Assembly: GCA_014804445.1 (NCBI GenBank)
Contig: JAAUZU010000016.1
Location: 91,360 to 142,582, forward strand
Length of the DNA stretch: 51,223 nucleotides
Source of the DNA: Lachnospiraceae bacterium
GTDB lineage: Bacteria > Bacillota > Clostridia > Lachnospirales > Lachnospiraceae
Direction: 5' to 3'
The position numbers were made by a program, and so were the translations under genes. Below are positions 8,719 to 17,613 of the stretch, piece after piece. Below the pieces are notes generated by a model. The model had not been told where the DNA came from and searched no databases. It was given only the letters and a program-made list of their open reading frames with translations. Position 1 is the first letter of the stretch. Each line of letters begins with the position of its first letter.

Positions 8719-8809
8719 AAATCCTCTCATTCTGCCGTACAAACGGCATTTTCCTGTTTTGAAAAGAGGACGCCGCTTTTCGTGCCGCGCGTCTTTCTTT
8801 TCTTACAAG

Positions 8810-8838
8810 ATTTTACACTGATTCCCCCGTTATTTCAA
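8810..8838 (-). promoter_or_regulatory. Sigma-A promoter of hisS operon
   Basis: TTGAAA (8833-8838) and TAAAAT (8810-8815) on the minus strand are separated by exactly 17 bases. The predicted leader to hisS is about 85 bases and contains a short GACGC/GCGTC hairpin, too short for a T-box riboswitch. Confidence 0.75.
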
Positions 8839-8873
8839 GCATAAAATATTCTCTCTGCCAAAGCCGGTATTTC

Positions 8874-9752
8874 TTATATGATATTGCGTATGCCTTCGCA
8901 TATCTTTCTTGCGACAAGCGGGTTATTCATGGTATACAAATGAATCCCTTCTATATCGCTCACCAGCAAATCAATAATCTGGCTTAAAGCATATGCCATT
9001 CCCGCATCAAACAGTGCCTCCCTGTTATTTTCATATTTGTCTATAATCTTCCGAAAACGTTCCGGAACGGTTGCGCCGCATGTGGTTACCATTCTTTTTA
9101 TCTGAGAAGCGTTTATGACCGGAATAATACCCGGAATCACCGGCACATTGACTTCTGCAATCCGGCAGTCCTCAAGAAACCGGAAAAACATTTCATTGTC
9201 AAAAAACAACTGCGACAGCAGCACTTCAGCGCCCGCATTTACCTTTTCCTTTATGTATTTTATCTCACTCACCCTGTTGTCTGATTCCAGATGACATTCC
9301 GGATAACAGGCGCCCAAAAGACAAAAATCTCCCTTCTGTTTTAAATACGTAATTAAATCGGAAGCATGTTTGAAATCCTGCTTTTCCAAAAGGTCTGCCC
9401 TTCTGTCTCCTCTGAGGGCAAGGATATTCTGGATTCCTTCTGCATGCAGCGCTTTTATAAATGCATCGATTTCCGCCTTGTCATAATGAAGACAGGTTAA
9501 ATGTACCACGGGCTCCACATGGTATTCATATTTGATTTTTCTGGCAAGTTCTATAGTGCGGCTGCAGTTTGCACTGCCTCCCGCACCAAAAGTCACACTG
9601 ATATAGTCCGGCTTTAATTCACAAAGAACCGCCAATGTTTCATCAATGTTTTTCAGACTGCTGTCCTTCTTTGGCGGATAAATCTCAAAGGACAGGCTTT
9701 TCTTATTTTGACTCCGGAAACTTTTGCTTCCGTATATATCTGATACTTTCAT
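8874..9752 (-). CDS. metF: 5,10-methylenetetrahydrofolate reductase
   Basis: A 292-residue flavoprotein of the MTHFR family that reduces 5,10-methylene-THF to 5-methyl-THF, the methyl donor for MetE. Typical segments: SFEIYPPK near the N-terminus, DYISVTFGAGGS, HLTCLHYDKAEID, NILALRGDR, QLFFDNEMFFRF and PVIPGIIPV, forming the family's TIM barrel. The start is the ATG at 9750-9752, with GAGGG four bases upstream; the frame is open further up into metE, but those codons are an overlap artefact. It follows the metE stop by 23 bases, so metE-metF form one methionine-synthesis operon. Confidence 0.95.
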   Translation of the reverse strand: MKVSDIYGSKSFRSQNKKSLSFEIYPPKKDSSLKNIDETLAVLCELKPDYISVTFGAGGSANCSRTIELARKIKYEYHVEPVVHLTCLHYDKAEIDAFIKALHAEGIQNILALRGDRRADLLEKQDFKHASDLITYLKQKGDFCLLGACYPECHLESDNRVSEIKYIKEKVNAGAEVLLSQLFFDNEMFFRFLEDCRIAEVNVPVIPGIIPVINASQIKRMVTTCGATVPERFRKIIDKYENNREALFDAGMAYALSQIIDLLVSDIEGIHLYTMNNPLVARKICEGIRNII

Positions 9753-9775
9753 ATTTCCCTCATTTCTGCACCATT

Positions 9776-12049
9776 TTATGGTACAAAGCTCCTTACCTGT
9801 TTTGCCGCCTCCACTAAATTTCTGAGGCTTGCATCCGTTTCCGGCATAGCTCTCGTTTTTAATCCGCAGTCGGGATTTATCCACAATTTTTCTCTGTCGA
9901 TTTTGGTGAGCATAACCTGCAGCGCCGCTGTAATCTCCTCCACAGACGGCACTCTTGGGGAGTGGATGTCATACACGCCGGGGCCAACCTCCGTCTCAAA
10001 ATGATGTTCCCGCAGAGAATCCAATATCTGCAAATCCGAGCGGGACGCTTCAAAGGTAATGACATCGGCATCCATGGCGTCTATCGCCGGAATAATATCG
10101 GTAAATTCGCTGTAGCACATATGTGTGTGAATCTGCGTTTCCGGCTTCACGCCGCTGTGCGTCAGACGGAAAGCAGGAATTGCAAAATCCAGATACTCTT
10201 TCTGCCAGTCAGATTTTCTGAGGGGCAGCTTCTCCCGAAGCGCCGCCTCGTCTATCTGTATGATGCGGATTCCGTTTTTCTCCAAATCCAGCACTTCATC
10301 CCGAATTGCCAGCGCAATCTGGGAAATCGACTCTTTTACGGAAATATCCTCCCGCGGGAACGACCAGTTCAATATGGTAACGGGACCCGTCAACATTCCC
10401 TTCATCATTTTTTCTGTCTGAGACTGTGCATAGACGGACCATTCCACCGTTATCGGCTTCTCCCTGTATACATCGCCCCAGACAATGGGCGGTTTTACGC
10501 AGCGGGTACCGTAGGACTGCACCCACGCCTTCTCCGTAAACAGAAAACCGCCCAGCGCTTCCCCAAAATACTCCACCATGTCATTTCTCTCATATTCTCC
10601 GTGAACCAGTACATCCAACCCGATTTCTTCCTGCCAGGCAATGCTCTCGGCAATTTTTTTCCGGTTAAATGCTACATATTCCTGCTCCGATATTTCACCC
10701 CTGCGGTAAGCAGAGCGGTTTGCTTTTACATCCGGCGTCTGCGGGAAAGAACCGATGGTTGTGGTAGGAAATTCCGGCAGCGCAAGTATTTTTTTCTGCA
10801 ATTTCTGCCGCTCACTCCGCTTTGGCAGCCGCATATAATCACTGTCTGTTACTTTGGAAAGGCGTTCTTTCACTTCCGCATTTTCGCAGTTTCTGCTTTC
10901 CGCAAAAAGCATTTCATTGCGCTGATAAATGGCATTGTCGCTGTAGTCCCCACATTCGGCAAGTGTTTTCAATTCTGCCAGTTCCGTCAGTTTTTCCTCT
11001 GCAAAGGAAAAATGAGAAAGGTATTCCGGCGCCAGTTTCTTTTCATGACGTAAGGTATAGGGCACATGCAGCAGGGAACAGGACGTTGACAATACAGTCT
11101 GAATGCCCTTCCCGCGCAGGTTGTCCAAAGTTTGCAACGTGTTTTTATAACGATTTTTCCAAATGTTTTTTCCGTTTACCAATCCCGCAAACAAAATCTT
11201 ATCCTGCGGGAAACCATATTTTTCGATTAAATTGTAAGTTTCTTTTCCTTCCACAAAATCAAGCCCAATCCCTGCAAATGGCAGCTTTATCAGGTCAGCA
11301 TAAATGTCCCTGACATCGCCGAAATAAGTCTGCAGCAATACATTACACTGCCTTGCGGACGGCAGGATACCTTCATACATTTTGTGGAAACGTGCTATAT
11401 CTTCCTCGTTCATATCCTGCACAAGCGCCGGTTCGTCAAACTGCACCCATGCAATTTGGTGCTCCCCGCATTTTTGCAGCAGCTTTTGATATCCGCAGAT
11501 AAGGGCATCTACATAATCATCCGCCTTTTTGCTTCCCGTACACCGGCACAGCTTTAGCAGCGTGTACGCACCAATCACAACCGGCTTTGTTTCCACGCCA
11601 AGCGCTTTGGCCTCCGCATATTCCTCCCACAGCTTATTTCCCGTAAGGCCAATCACAGTATCGTCCTCCAGCTCGGGCACAATGTAATGATAATTGGTAT
11701 TGAACCATTTTTTCATTGCCAGCGCCTTTACGTCTCCCGAAGGTCCCTGATAACCGCGCGCCATGGCAAAATAAGTATCCAGTTTTGACAGCCTTAATTC
11801 CTGATAGCGTTTTGGCACAATGTCAAACAGTACTGCCGTATCTAACAGCATGTCGTAATGAGAAAAATCATTGCCGGAAATATAATCAATCCCCGCCTTT
11901 TTCTGCGTATTCCAATGCGTTTCCCGCAATTTTTTTGCAGTCTCTAAAAGCTCTGTCGTGTCAATTTCCTTCCTGAAATATTTCTCAGAAGCAAACTTTA
12001 ATTCCCTTAAAGTCCCGATTCTGGGAAATCCGATTACTGATGTCTGCAT
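9776..12049 (-). CDS. metE: Cobalamin-independent methionine synthase
   Basis: A 757-residue enzyme that transfers the methyl group from 5-methyl-tetrahydropteroyl-polyglutamate to homocysteine. It has the two-barrel structure: an N-terminal barrel starting [17 protein letters not shown] and a C-terminal catalytic barrel with [23 protein letters not shown], and zinc ligands His and Cys in THMCYSEF, Glu in FEASRSD and Cys in NPDCGLKTR. Length equals the family norm. The ATG has GGAGG close upstream. Transcription probably starts from the promoter at 12088-12116, just after the terminator of a LysR gene. The 36-base leader leaves no room for an S-box or T-box riboswitch, so control is likely by a protein. 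Confidence 0.97.
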   Translation of the reverse strand: MQTSVIGFPRIGTLRELKFASEKYFRKEIDTTELLETAKKLRETHWNTQKKAGIDYISGNDFSHYDMLLDTAVLFDIVPKRYQELRLSKLDTYFAMARGYQGPSGDVKALAMKKWFNTNYHYIVPELEDDTVIGLTGNKLWEEYAEAKALGVETKPVVIGAYTLLKLCRCTGSKKADDYVDALICGYQKLLQKCGEHQIAWVQFDEPALVQDMNEEDIARFHKMYEGILPSARQCNVLLQTYFGDVRDIYADLIKLPFAGIGLDFVEGKETYNLIEKYGFPQDKILFAGLVNGKNIWKNRYKNTLQTLDNLRGKGIQTVLSTSCSLLHVPYTLRHEKKLAPEYLSHFSFAEEKLTELAELKTLAECGDYSDNAIYQRNEMLFAESRNCENAEVKERLSKVTDSDYMRLPKRSERQKLQKKILALPEFPTTTIGSFPQTPDVKANRSAYRRGEISEQEYVAFNRKKIAESIAWQEEIGLDVLVHGEYERNDMVEYFGEALGGFLFTEKAWVQSYGTRCVKPPIVWGDVYREKPITVEWSVYAQSQTEKMMKGMLTGPVTILNWSFPREDISVKESISQIALAIRDEVLDLEKNGIRIIQIDEAALREKLPLRKSDWQKEYLDFAIPAFRLTHSGVKPETQIHTHMCYSEFTDIIPAIDAMDADVITFEASRSDLQILDSLREHHFETEVGPGVYDIHSPRVPSVEEITAALQVMLTKIDREKLWINPDCGLKTRAMPETDASLRNLVEAAKQVRSFVP

Positions 12050-12087
12050 AATATCCTCCGAATAAAATAATTTGTAATAGCGTTTTC

Positions 12088-12116
12088 ATTATAATTTATC
12101 CGAAAGAACGTGTATA
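12088..12116 (-). promoter_or_regulatory. Promoter of metE-metF
   Basis: A perfect TATAAT (12088-12093) with a weaker -35 TATACA (12111-12116) 17 bases upstream on the minus strand. The poor -35 is what is expected of an activator-dependent promoter, which fits the LysR gene next door, but this is inference. Confidence 0.6.
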
Positions 12117-12121
12117 ATATT

Positions 12122-12163
12122 TAAAAAAGAGCCTTTGCCATAGTTTGAAACTATGGCAAAGGT
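12122..12163 (-). terminator. Strong rho-independent terminator of the LysR gene
   Basis: The arms CCTTTGCCATAGTTT and AAACTATGGCAAAGG form a perfect 15-base inverted repeat around a single G. On the minus strand it is followed by CTCTTTTTT. It lies eight bases past the LysR stop and separates that unit from metE. Confidence 0.88.
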
Positions 12164-12170
12164 TCCTCAC

Positions 12171-13088
12171 CTAATGCACTATATATTGCTGTAATGCCTC
12201 CAGATATGTCTGTCCCAGTCTGCTGAGTACTCCCCTGCTATGGATAATATATCCAATATGCATGGCAGCGCTTTCAGCGTTCCCGTCCTGTGCCAGAGGA
12301 ACAGCGATGATATCTTCACCGTTCAGGTTTCTGTCTATGACACCACTGCATACCGTATAGCCGTTTAGTCCGATTAAAAGATTAAACAAAGTTGCCCTGT
12401 CCCGCACACGTATATTTTTCTTCCGCTCAAAAACAGAAAAAATCTCCTCCGAAAAATAAAAAGAATTGTGCTCTCCCTGCTCAAAGGACAGATAGGGGTA
12501 AGGCTCCAGCTCTTCATTTGTAATAACCGTTTTCCCTGCAAGCGGATGTTTTCTGCTGATAAATACATGGGGTTCTGCGATGAAAAGCGGATGAAATTCC
12601 AAATCATTCGCCTTCAGGATTTTACGGATGACGGTTTCATTAAAACTGTTCAGAAACAGGATGCCGATTTCGCTCCTCATCCGCCCCACATCCTCGATAA
12701 TTTCATAGGTCTGCGTCTCCCGCAGACTGAAATCATATTCTTCCTGCCCGTATTCCTTGATTAAATCCACAAAAGCATTGACAGCAAAGGAATAATGCTG
12801 TGTAGAAACGCAAAATTGCTTTTTCCCACCGCTGCTGCCCTTATATTTATCCTCTAAAACCGCCGCCTGCTCCAACACCTGTCTGGCATATCCCAAAAAG
12901 GACTCTCCCTCTTTCGAAAGACTGATGCCTTTGTTTGTCCGGTTGAAGATTTGAACATGCATTTCTTTTTCCAATTCATGAATGGCATTGGTAAGGCTGG
13001 GCTGGGAGATATACAGCCTGTCCGCCGCCTCTGTAATGGTTCCGGCTTCTGCCACTGCCACCACATATTTTAACTGTTGTAAGGTCAT
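12171..13088 (-). CDS. LysR-family transcriptional regulator, probable metE regulator
   Basis: A 305-residue LysR regulator: winged helix-turn-helix at residues 1-60 (LQQLKYVVAVAEAGTITEAADRL split over the first helices, then YISQPSLTNAIHELE), linker helix to about 90, and a periplasmic-binding-like effector domain to the end. It lies immediately upstream of metE-metF in the same direction, with a strong terminator between. LysR proteins such as MetR, CmbR and MtaR control methionine genes in other bacteria, so a link with metE is likely but rests on position. It begins 34 bases after the stop of a metallo-beta-lactamase-fold gene. The ATG has GGAG seven bases upstream. Confidence 0.88.
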   Translation of the reverse strand: MTLQQLKYVVAVAEAGTITEAADRLYISQPSLTNAIHELEKEMHVQIFNRTNKGISLSKEGESFLGYARQVLEQAAVLEDKYKGSSGGKKQFCVSTQHYSFAVNAFVDLIKEYGQEEYDFSLRETQTYEIIEDVGRMRSEIGILFLNSFNETVIRKILKANDLEFHPLFIAEPHVFISRKHPLAGKTVITNEELEPYPYLSFEQGEHNSFYFSEEIFSVFERKKNIRVRDRATLFNLLIGLNGYTVCSGVIDRNLNGEDIIAVPLAQDGNAESAAMHIGYIIHSRGVLSRLGQTYLEALQQYIVH

Positions 13089-13122
13089 CCTGACACTCCA
13101 TCTTTCAAATATTTCCCGCAGA

Positions 13123-13812
13123 CTAATACAGAAAACTTACCACATCACAGACATACCTTTTACACGGCATAGGCCGGGGCGGTTCCTGTCCCTCCAGTTT
13201 ACCTGCCATCAGATCCTGTGCCCCCTGCAAAATCCCCGGAATGATATCCGCAGTCAGCGGATAGCTGCCGTGGGAAGGCCAGATGGAATCAAATGCTTCT
13301 GACATATTTATCATTTTCTGAATGCTGCACTGAAATGCCTGCATATTACGGCCCGGACCAAACATATATATATTGCCGTCCTGAATCGAGTCGCCCGCTA
13401 TGAGCATCCGCTTTTCACGTTCCAAAAGCATGATGCTTCCCGGTGTATGGCCGGGCGTCAGGATGACTTCAAACTTCCAGTATCCCAAATCGATGATATC
13501 TCCTTCCCATAACGGACACACATCTTCCATGCGGCAGCCCTCGGGCAATTGATTCCGATAATGATCCATTTCTGCCGGATGCATATAAACCGGCCTGAAG
13601 TCTTTGTTGCATCCTATGTGGTCTCTGTCCGTATGCGTGTTCACCAAAAATACAGGCAGCTCCGTCAACCCTGCGATCATCTCACGAATCGGCAGTGTGC
13701 CAAATCCGGTATCAATCAGCATGGCCTTTTGGTCGCCTTCAAATAAAAACGCTCGGACGCCGGTCTCCTCAATGAGCCAAAAATGCTCCATCACTTTTAT
13801 TATATTATCCAT
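13123..13812 (-). CDS. Metallo-beta-lactamase-fold hydrolase
   Basis: A 229-residue MBL-fold protein. The metal motif reads NTHTDRDHIG, that is H-x-D-x-D-H, with Asp replacing the usual second His; later ligands are seen in TPGHTPGS, IAGDSIQDG and the C-terminal SHGSYPL. Substitution at that His is known in several MBL subfamilies and could mean altered metal loading. The start is the ATG at 13810-13812 with GGAGG five bases upstream; a TTG four codons earlier overlaps that ribosome site and is rejected. It follows the NUDIX gene by 16 bases. Substrate unknown; it could be a thioester or lactone hydrolase. Confidence 0.82.
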   Translation of the reverse strand: MDNIIKVMEHFWLIEETGVRAFLFEGDQKAMLIDTGFGTLPIREMIAGLTELPVFLVNTHTDRDHIGCNKDFRPVYMHPAEMDHYRNQLPEGCRMEDVCPLWEGDIIDLGYWKFEVILTPGHTPGSIMLLEREKRMLIAGDSIQDGNIYMFGPGRNMQAFQCSIQKMINMSEAFDSIWPSHGSYPLTADIIPGILQGAQDLMAGKLEGQEPPRPMPCKRYVCDVVSFLY

Positions 13813-13828
13813 CTGAACCTCCAAAAAT

Positions 13829-14437
13829 TTAATATCGTCCTTCGGCAGAAGCCTCTTTCGCCAGCAGCCATGCCATCACATGAGCAGCCTGCTGGAACCT
13901 GCCGGTGTGTATCAGTTCCCCGAGCTCCTGTTCTGTGTGAAGTTCCACATTCAAAAACTCCGTCTCATCCAGGTTCTGTCCTCCCACCTTACTGCAGTTT
14001 TTTGCCATATATACATGAGCATAATTGTCTGCGAGCGTTGCATTCGAAGGGATTGTGAGCAGATGCGTCCATTCGTCCGATACATATCCCGTCTCCTCCA
14101 ACAGTTCTCTCTTCGCCGCGTCCAGCGCATCCTCCGAAAGATCATCCTCTTTTCCGGAACGGTATTCCTTTCCGTCAGACCTCTCCAGCCCGCCGGCCGG
14201 AAACTCGGTGGTAACCTCCCTTATTCCCTGCCTGAACTGCCTCACGCAAATATAATTCCCGTCACAGTCAGACGCCACAATGACCACATAATCCCTGCGG
14301 CTATAAGAATAATACGGTTCAAACACCGTTCCGTCAGGAAATCGGTATGCCGACCGCCGGAAATCTATCCACTCATCCTGTATGATATGCTCTGTGCTGA
14401 CCTCTTCCCATGCAAGTTCATCCCTGTTATTCATCAT
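13829..14437 (-). CDS. NUDIX hydrolase, ADP-ribose pyrophosphatase-like
   Basis: A 202-residue NUDIX protein. The Nudix box is recognisable as FPAGGLE followed by AAKRELLEETGY, but about 13 extra hydrophilic residues separate the Gly-Gly start from the REL part, beyond the usual G-x5-E-x7-REUxEExGU spacing. The catalytic helix RELLEET is intact, so activity on nucleoside diphosphate-X compounds such as ADP-ribose is plausible. The ATG at 14435-14437 has GGGGAGG ten bases upstream. It lies between hemZ (55 bases upstream) and the MBL hydrolase (16 bases downstream) and is probably co-transcribed with both. Confidence 0.87.
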   Translation of the reverse strand: MMNNRDELAWEEVSTEHIIQDEWIDFRRSAYRFPDGTVFEPYYSYSRRDYVVIVASDCDGNYICVRQFRQGIREVTTEFPAGGLERSDGKEYRSGKEDDLSEDALDAAKRELLEETGYVSDEWTHLLTIPSNATLADNYAHVYMAKNCSKVGGQNLDETEFLNVELHTEQELGELIHTGRFQQAAHVMAWLLAKEASAEGRY

Positions 14438-14492
14438 TGGCTCTATACCTCCCCTTCTTTTCTGCCATCATTCCGCAATTTCGGGAAATCTC

Positions 14493-15998
14493 TCATCCAA
14501 CCGCATAATCCGTAAGTAACTTCCGCTTCCGCTCTATCATTTCATCGATTTTTTCTATGTAGAGCGTCACATCTTTTACATTGTCCATGCGCTCTATCCT
14601 GCCGTCAGGATAGACTGCCTTGGTGATGCTGCCCGCGCCGCAGGCAATGATGGTCTGTTTCTCCTCCATAATCAGAATGTTGTAGAGTCCGTAATTGCCT
14701 TCTGTGGCATAGCCCACATTTTCAAAGTTACCCGACATATTTTTCTGCCTGTAGAGATAATAGGGGTGCATGTGAAGCCCCGCCGCTCCCTGTGCCGCAA
14801 TCTCCATGGTTCTGTCTGTGTTTTTCAGGCTCTCTATGCCATTGTCCAAAATCCACTTGCTTAAGTGAGACGCCCGCTTTATGGCAAGGGAATGTACGGT
14901 GAGGGAATCCGGCTTCATGGCAGTGATTTCCTCTATAGTGTTTCTCACATCCTCCTCGCCTTCGCCCGGCAGCCCTAAAATAATGTCCATATTGATATTG
15001 AAGCCGCCCACCGCGCGCGCCATGGCAAAGGCTTCTTTCACCTGTTTCGGCGTCGCCTGCCTGCCAATCAGCTTTAATGTCTCTTCCTTCATGGTCTGCG
15101 GATTGATGCTGATACGCCCCACGCCGTGCTTTTTCAGTACCGCAAGCTTCTCCTCCGTGATGCTGTCCGCCCTGCCCGCCTCCACGGTAAATTCCTGCAC
15201 CGTGGAAAAATCAAAATACTCCCGAAGCGCCGCCAGCAGCCTGTCAAGCTGCGCAGGATTTAGGGTTGTCGGCGTACCGCCGCCGATATAAACACTGTCC
15301 AATACCTTGTTACGGTACATTTCTCCTACAAATCGAAGCTCCTTTATCAGACAATCAATATAGTCTTCCACCAGCCGTTCAAACTTACAGAGCGGATAAG
15401 AGGTGAAGGAACAGTAAAGGCAGGTCGTAGGGCAAAAGGGAATCCCGATATACAAACTGTAGCCGTCTGCATAGTGGATGCGGGAAAGCAGCTTTTTTTC
15501 CCGCTCCGCAATTTCCACACTGAGCTCTGCCTTATTGCGGCTCACAAAATATTCTTTCTGCATATAGGAAATGACTTCTTCCCCGCTTTTTCCGTTCTCC
15601 AAAAGCCCCATGGCTATCTTGGTTGGACGGATTCCCGTAAGGCTGCCCCATGGCAGCGTTTTCTTTGTGTATTCGGAAAGCGTGGTATAGAAAAAGCGTT
15701 TGAACTCCGTCTTGTAACCTTTCGACTCCCTGTCCCCTTCTTGGGCCTGCCATACATAGCTTTTGTCCACCGCTCTCTCTGCGCCGCTATCTTCCATCGC
15801 GGGAGGCAGAAAGAAAGAAACTCTCGCGCCGTCCGGCAGAAACTCCACCTTCAACCGAAGCGCTTTTTCCGCCTCTGCGCGTTTCTCTTCTCCCATATCC
15901 GGTGTCATGACCCGCACATTTTCCTCCGGATAGAACGCCTTTACAAGCGCCTGTACATCATATTCAAACCTTGTCTCCCCAATTTCTACCGCAAACAT
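14493..15998 (-). CDS. hemZ: Coproporphyrinogen dehydrogenase-like radical SAM protein HemZ
   Basis: A 501-residue member of the HemN/HemZ radical SAM group. A ~175-residue N-terminal domain, with the TGIRPTKI motif typical of HemZ, precedes the radical SAM barrel with the 4Fe-4S motif CPTTCLYC (Cys189, Cys193, Cys196), then GGGTPTTL and the HemN-like INPQTM segment. The family was named for oxygen-independent coproporphyrinogen III oxidation, but many homologues in bacteria without a haem pathway are of uncertain role, and no other haem gene is present here. The start ATG overlaps the stop of the upstream membrane-protein gene by one base (TAATG), implying translational coupling. Confidence 0.9.
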   Translation of the reverse strand: MFAVEIGETRFEYDVQALVKAFYPEENVRVMTPDMGEEKRAEAEKALRLKVEFLPDGARVSFFLPPAMEDSGAERAVDKSYVWQAQEGDRESKGYKTEFKRFFYTTLSEYTKKTLPWGSLTGIRPTKIAMGLLENGKSGEEVISYMQKEYFVSRNKAELSVEIAEREKKLLSRIHYADGYSLYIGIPFCPTTCLYCSFTSYPLCKFERLVEDYIDCLIKELRFVGEMYRNKVLDSVYIGGGTPTTLNPAQLDRLLAALREYFDFSTVQEFTVEAGRADSITEEKLAVLKKHGVGRISINPQTMKEETLKLIGRQATPKQVKEAFAMARAVGGFNINMDIILGLPGEGEEDVRNTIEEITAMKPDSLTVHSLAIKRASHLSKWILDNGIESLKNTDRTMEIAAQGAAGLHMHPYYLYRQKNMSGNFENVGYATEGNYGLYNILIMEEKQTIIACGAGSITKAVYPDGRIERMDNVKDVTLYIEKIDEMIERKRKLLTDYAVG

Positions 15999-17044
15999 TA
16001 TTTTTCATTTCCTCTCTGTCCGTATCGCAAAGTCCGGTACACAGTCACCGCAAGGTCGATCAAAATCATTGCCCCAATCAATACAAGAAAGAAATTGGAC
16101 AATGCCACACCGGCGATGCCTGTTTTCCAGTATGTCAGTATATCATATTTTTCGGAAAATGTCTCGCCCGTTATGGAAGACAGTTCCTCCACGAAGTTCA
16201 CATTAAAAATTTCGTACCCCTTAAACAGAATAATCATGGCTGCCAGACTGATCAGGCTGCACGCAATGCTGACATACATCACGGTTTTGTTGTAACACCC
16301 GATGATCAGCTTTACAAAATCATCCACAATCCCGGCTGACATGCTGACAATAAAGAAGGGAAGCGCTTTACTCCATATGGACAGATTGAAAATGGAGACT
16401 GCCACCAACTCCCCATCGGCATTTTTGCACCATGCACCGATGCACTCCGGCAGACAGATAAAAATAACCATAATAAAGACGCCGACCAAAACACCGACAA
16501 TACTGTCGCTTTTCGGTATCACCGCTTTTTTATGCGGAATCTGCGTCAAATTATCCAGACTCCACGGCTCCCTTTTCTGCAGTTTCACCTGATTCCTCTC
16601 CATAATAAAAAACACAAGTGTCACAAACCCAAACGCCTCCAGCAAAGCGCCCGGCAGACTTGCCAGAGAGAGGAAACCGTCCACGAAACCATCCACAACG
16701 CCGTCAACCACGCCGCTCTGCATGGGAAGCTGTACCACCAAATGTACCACTGCGGATATTGCCACGCCGACCCCGACGCAAATCAAAACCAGCTTCAAAA
16801 TCTGACAGTAGAGGGGATAATACTCCCCGCCTATCAGATGCGCCTCCTCCCCCCTGTATTTCATCGCCAGCTTTGCAGGATCCCCCAATTCGGTAAGCAC
16901 CTCTTTTATGCTCTCTTCCCTGCTTTTGCCCTCCTGCCGCTCCTCCAGCATATCCTCAATCAGCGTCCTGAGTTCTTCCTCGATATCCTTCCTCTGGTTT
17001 TCAGGCAGCCTTCTCACCACATCATATAAATATCTCTCTATCAT
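15998..17044 (-). CDS. HAAS-domain membrane protein
   Basis: A 348-residue membrane protein. Residues 1-70 (starting MIERYLYDVVRRLP, with a run of acidic helix and GDPAKLAMKYRG) match the HAAS / DUF1700-type prefix domain usually found next to PadR regulators; the rest has about six hydrophobic segments. I start at the ATG at 17042-17044, with AAAGGA eight bases upstream; the upstream ATG at 17053 and the codon at 17086 have no good site. It lies 61 bases downstream of a PadR gene and overlaps hemZ by one base. PadR-HAAS pairs are thought to control membrane stress or permease functions, but the activity of this one is unknown. Confidence 0.8.
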   Translation of the reverse strand: MIERYLYDVVRRLPENQRKDIEEELRTLIEDMLEERQEGKSREESIKEVLTELGDPAKLAMKYRGEEAHLIGGEYYPLYCQILKLVLICVGVGVAISAVVHLVVQLPMQSGVVDGVVDGFVDGFLSLASLPGALLEAFGFVTLVFFIMERNQVKLQKREPWSLDNLTQIPHKKAVIPKSDSIVGVLVGVFIMVIFICLPECIGAWCKNADGELVAVSIFNLSIWSKALPFFIVSMSAGIVDDFVKLIIGCYNKTVMYVSIACSLISLAAMIILFKGYEIFNVNFVEELSSITGETFSEKYDILTYWKTGIAGVALSNFFLVLIGAMILIDLAVTVYRTLRYGQRGNEK

Positions 17045-17105
17045 ATTAACCATCCTTTCTGTGCACGTTCCGCCGTGCAAGACCACATATAGCTTATATC
17101 TGCAC

Positions 17106-17444
17106 TCACGATTCTCCGAGCATCTTCTCCATGCACTCCGTCATTTCCTTCCACTGCCTGCGCAGACTCTCGTACACCGCATCACCAAACGCCGTCCGCT
17201 TATAATATTTGCGGGGCTTGCTGCCGTCAGTCTCCCACTCGCTTACCAGTATCTCCTGCTTTTCCAGCCTCCGCAGCAGGGGATAAAGTGTGTTGGTATC
17301 TACTCTGACGCCTTTTTCCTCCATATTTTTTACCAGCGTGTAGCCGTACGCAGAATTGTCTAACTGACTCAGCACACTCAGCACGATGGTTCCTCTCCGC
17401 AGTTCCTGCGTCAACGCCTGCAGGATTTCATTGATTTCTCCCAT
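17106..17444 (-). CDS. PadR-family transcriptional regulator
   Basis: A 112-residue PadR winged-helix regulator: MGEINEILQALTQELRRG, then TIVLSVLSQLDNSAYGY, the recognition region VDTNTLYPLLRRLEK and the wing VSEWETDGSKPRKYY, with a C-terminal dimerisation helix. The ATG at 17442-17444 has AAGGAGGG upstream; the frame is open for 74 codons further, but that part lies in promoter and terminator DNA. A consensus promoter upstream contains an inverted repeat inside its spacer, so the gene is probably self-repressed together with the HAAS membrane-protein gene downstream. Confidence 0.92.
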   Translation of the reverse strand: MGEINEILQALTQELRRGTIVLSVLSQLDNSAYGYTLVKNMEEKGVRVDTNTLYPLLRRLEKQEILVSEWETDGSKPRKYYKRTAFGDAVYESLRRQWKEMTECMEKMLGES

Positions 17445-17477
17445 GCACACCCTCCTTCTCTTTATCCTGTGTTTCAT

Positions 17478-17507
17478 ATTATACTGTGCGTTGCACACTA
17501 TTGTCAA
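17478..17507 (-). promoter_or_regulatory. PadR promoter with embedded inverted-repeat operator
   Basis: TTGACA (17502-17507) and TATAAT (17478-17483) are separated by 18 bases on the minus strand. The spacer holds a perfect inverted repeat TGTGC-AAC-GCACA (centre 17491), extending with one mismatch into ATAGTGTGC/GCACAGTAT. A dyad in the spacer of a perfect promoter is a typical repressor site, most simply for PadR itself. Confidence 0.8.
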
Positions 17508-17557
17508 TAGTAAAATATTTGATTCAAAAACAAATAGAAATTTCAACCGAACATATG

Positions 17558-17588
17558 AAAAACTCCCTGTCATATGACAAGGAGTTTT
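17558..17588 (-). terminator. Terminator of the apt-relA-hydrolase unit
   Basis: On the minus strand ACTCC-T-TGTCA pairs with TGACA-G-GGAGT, with flanking A-run and T-run (AAAA before, TTTTT after). It lies 25 bases past the stop at 17614 and just before the PadR promoter. Confidence 0.85.
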
Positions 17589-17613
17589 ATGAGTCGTTTT
17601 TATTTTTATTTTC

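Noticed and set aside
8719..8873. T-box riboswitch upstream of hisS
   Set aside because: The predicted leader is only about 85 bases and contains no T-box sequence or specifier stem.
9753..9884. Longer N-terminus for metF
   Set aside because: It would overlap metE by 109 bases; the ATG at 9752 has a good GAGGG site and the family start.
9962..11053. 363-codon plus-strand open frame inside metE
   Set aside because: It is antisense to a full, motif-complete metE, has low-complexity composition and no ribosome site.
12132..12162. Perfect 31-base palindrome as a LysR operator
   Set aside because: The following T-run on the minus strand and position just past the LysR stop make a terminator the better reading.
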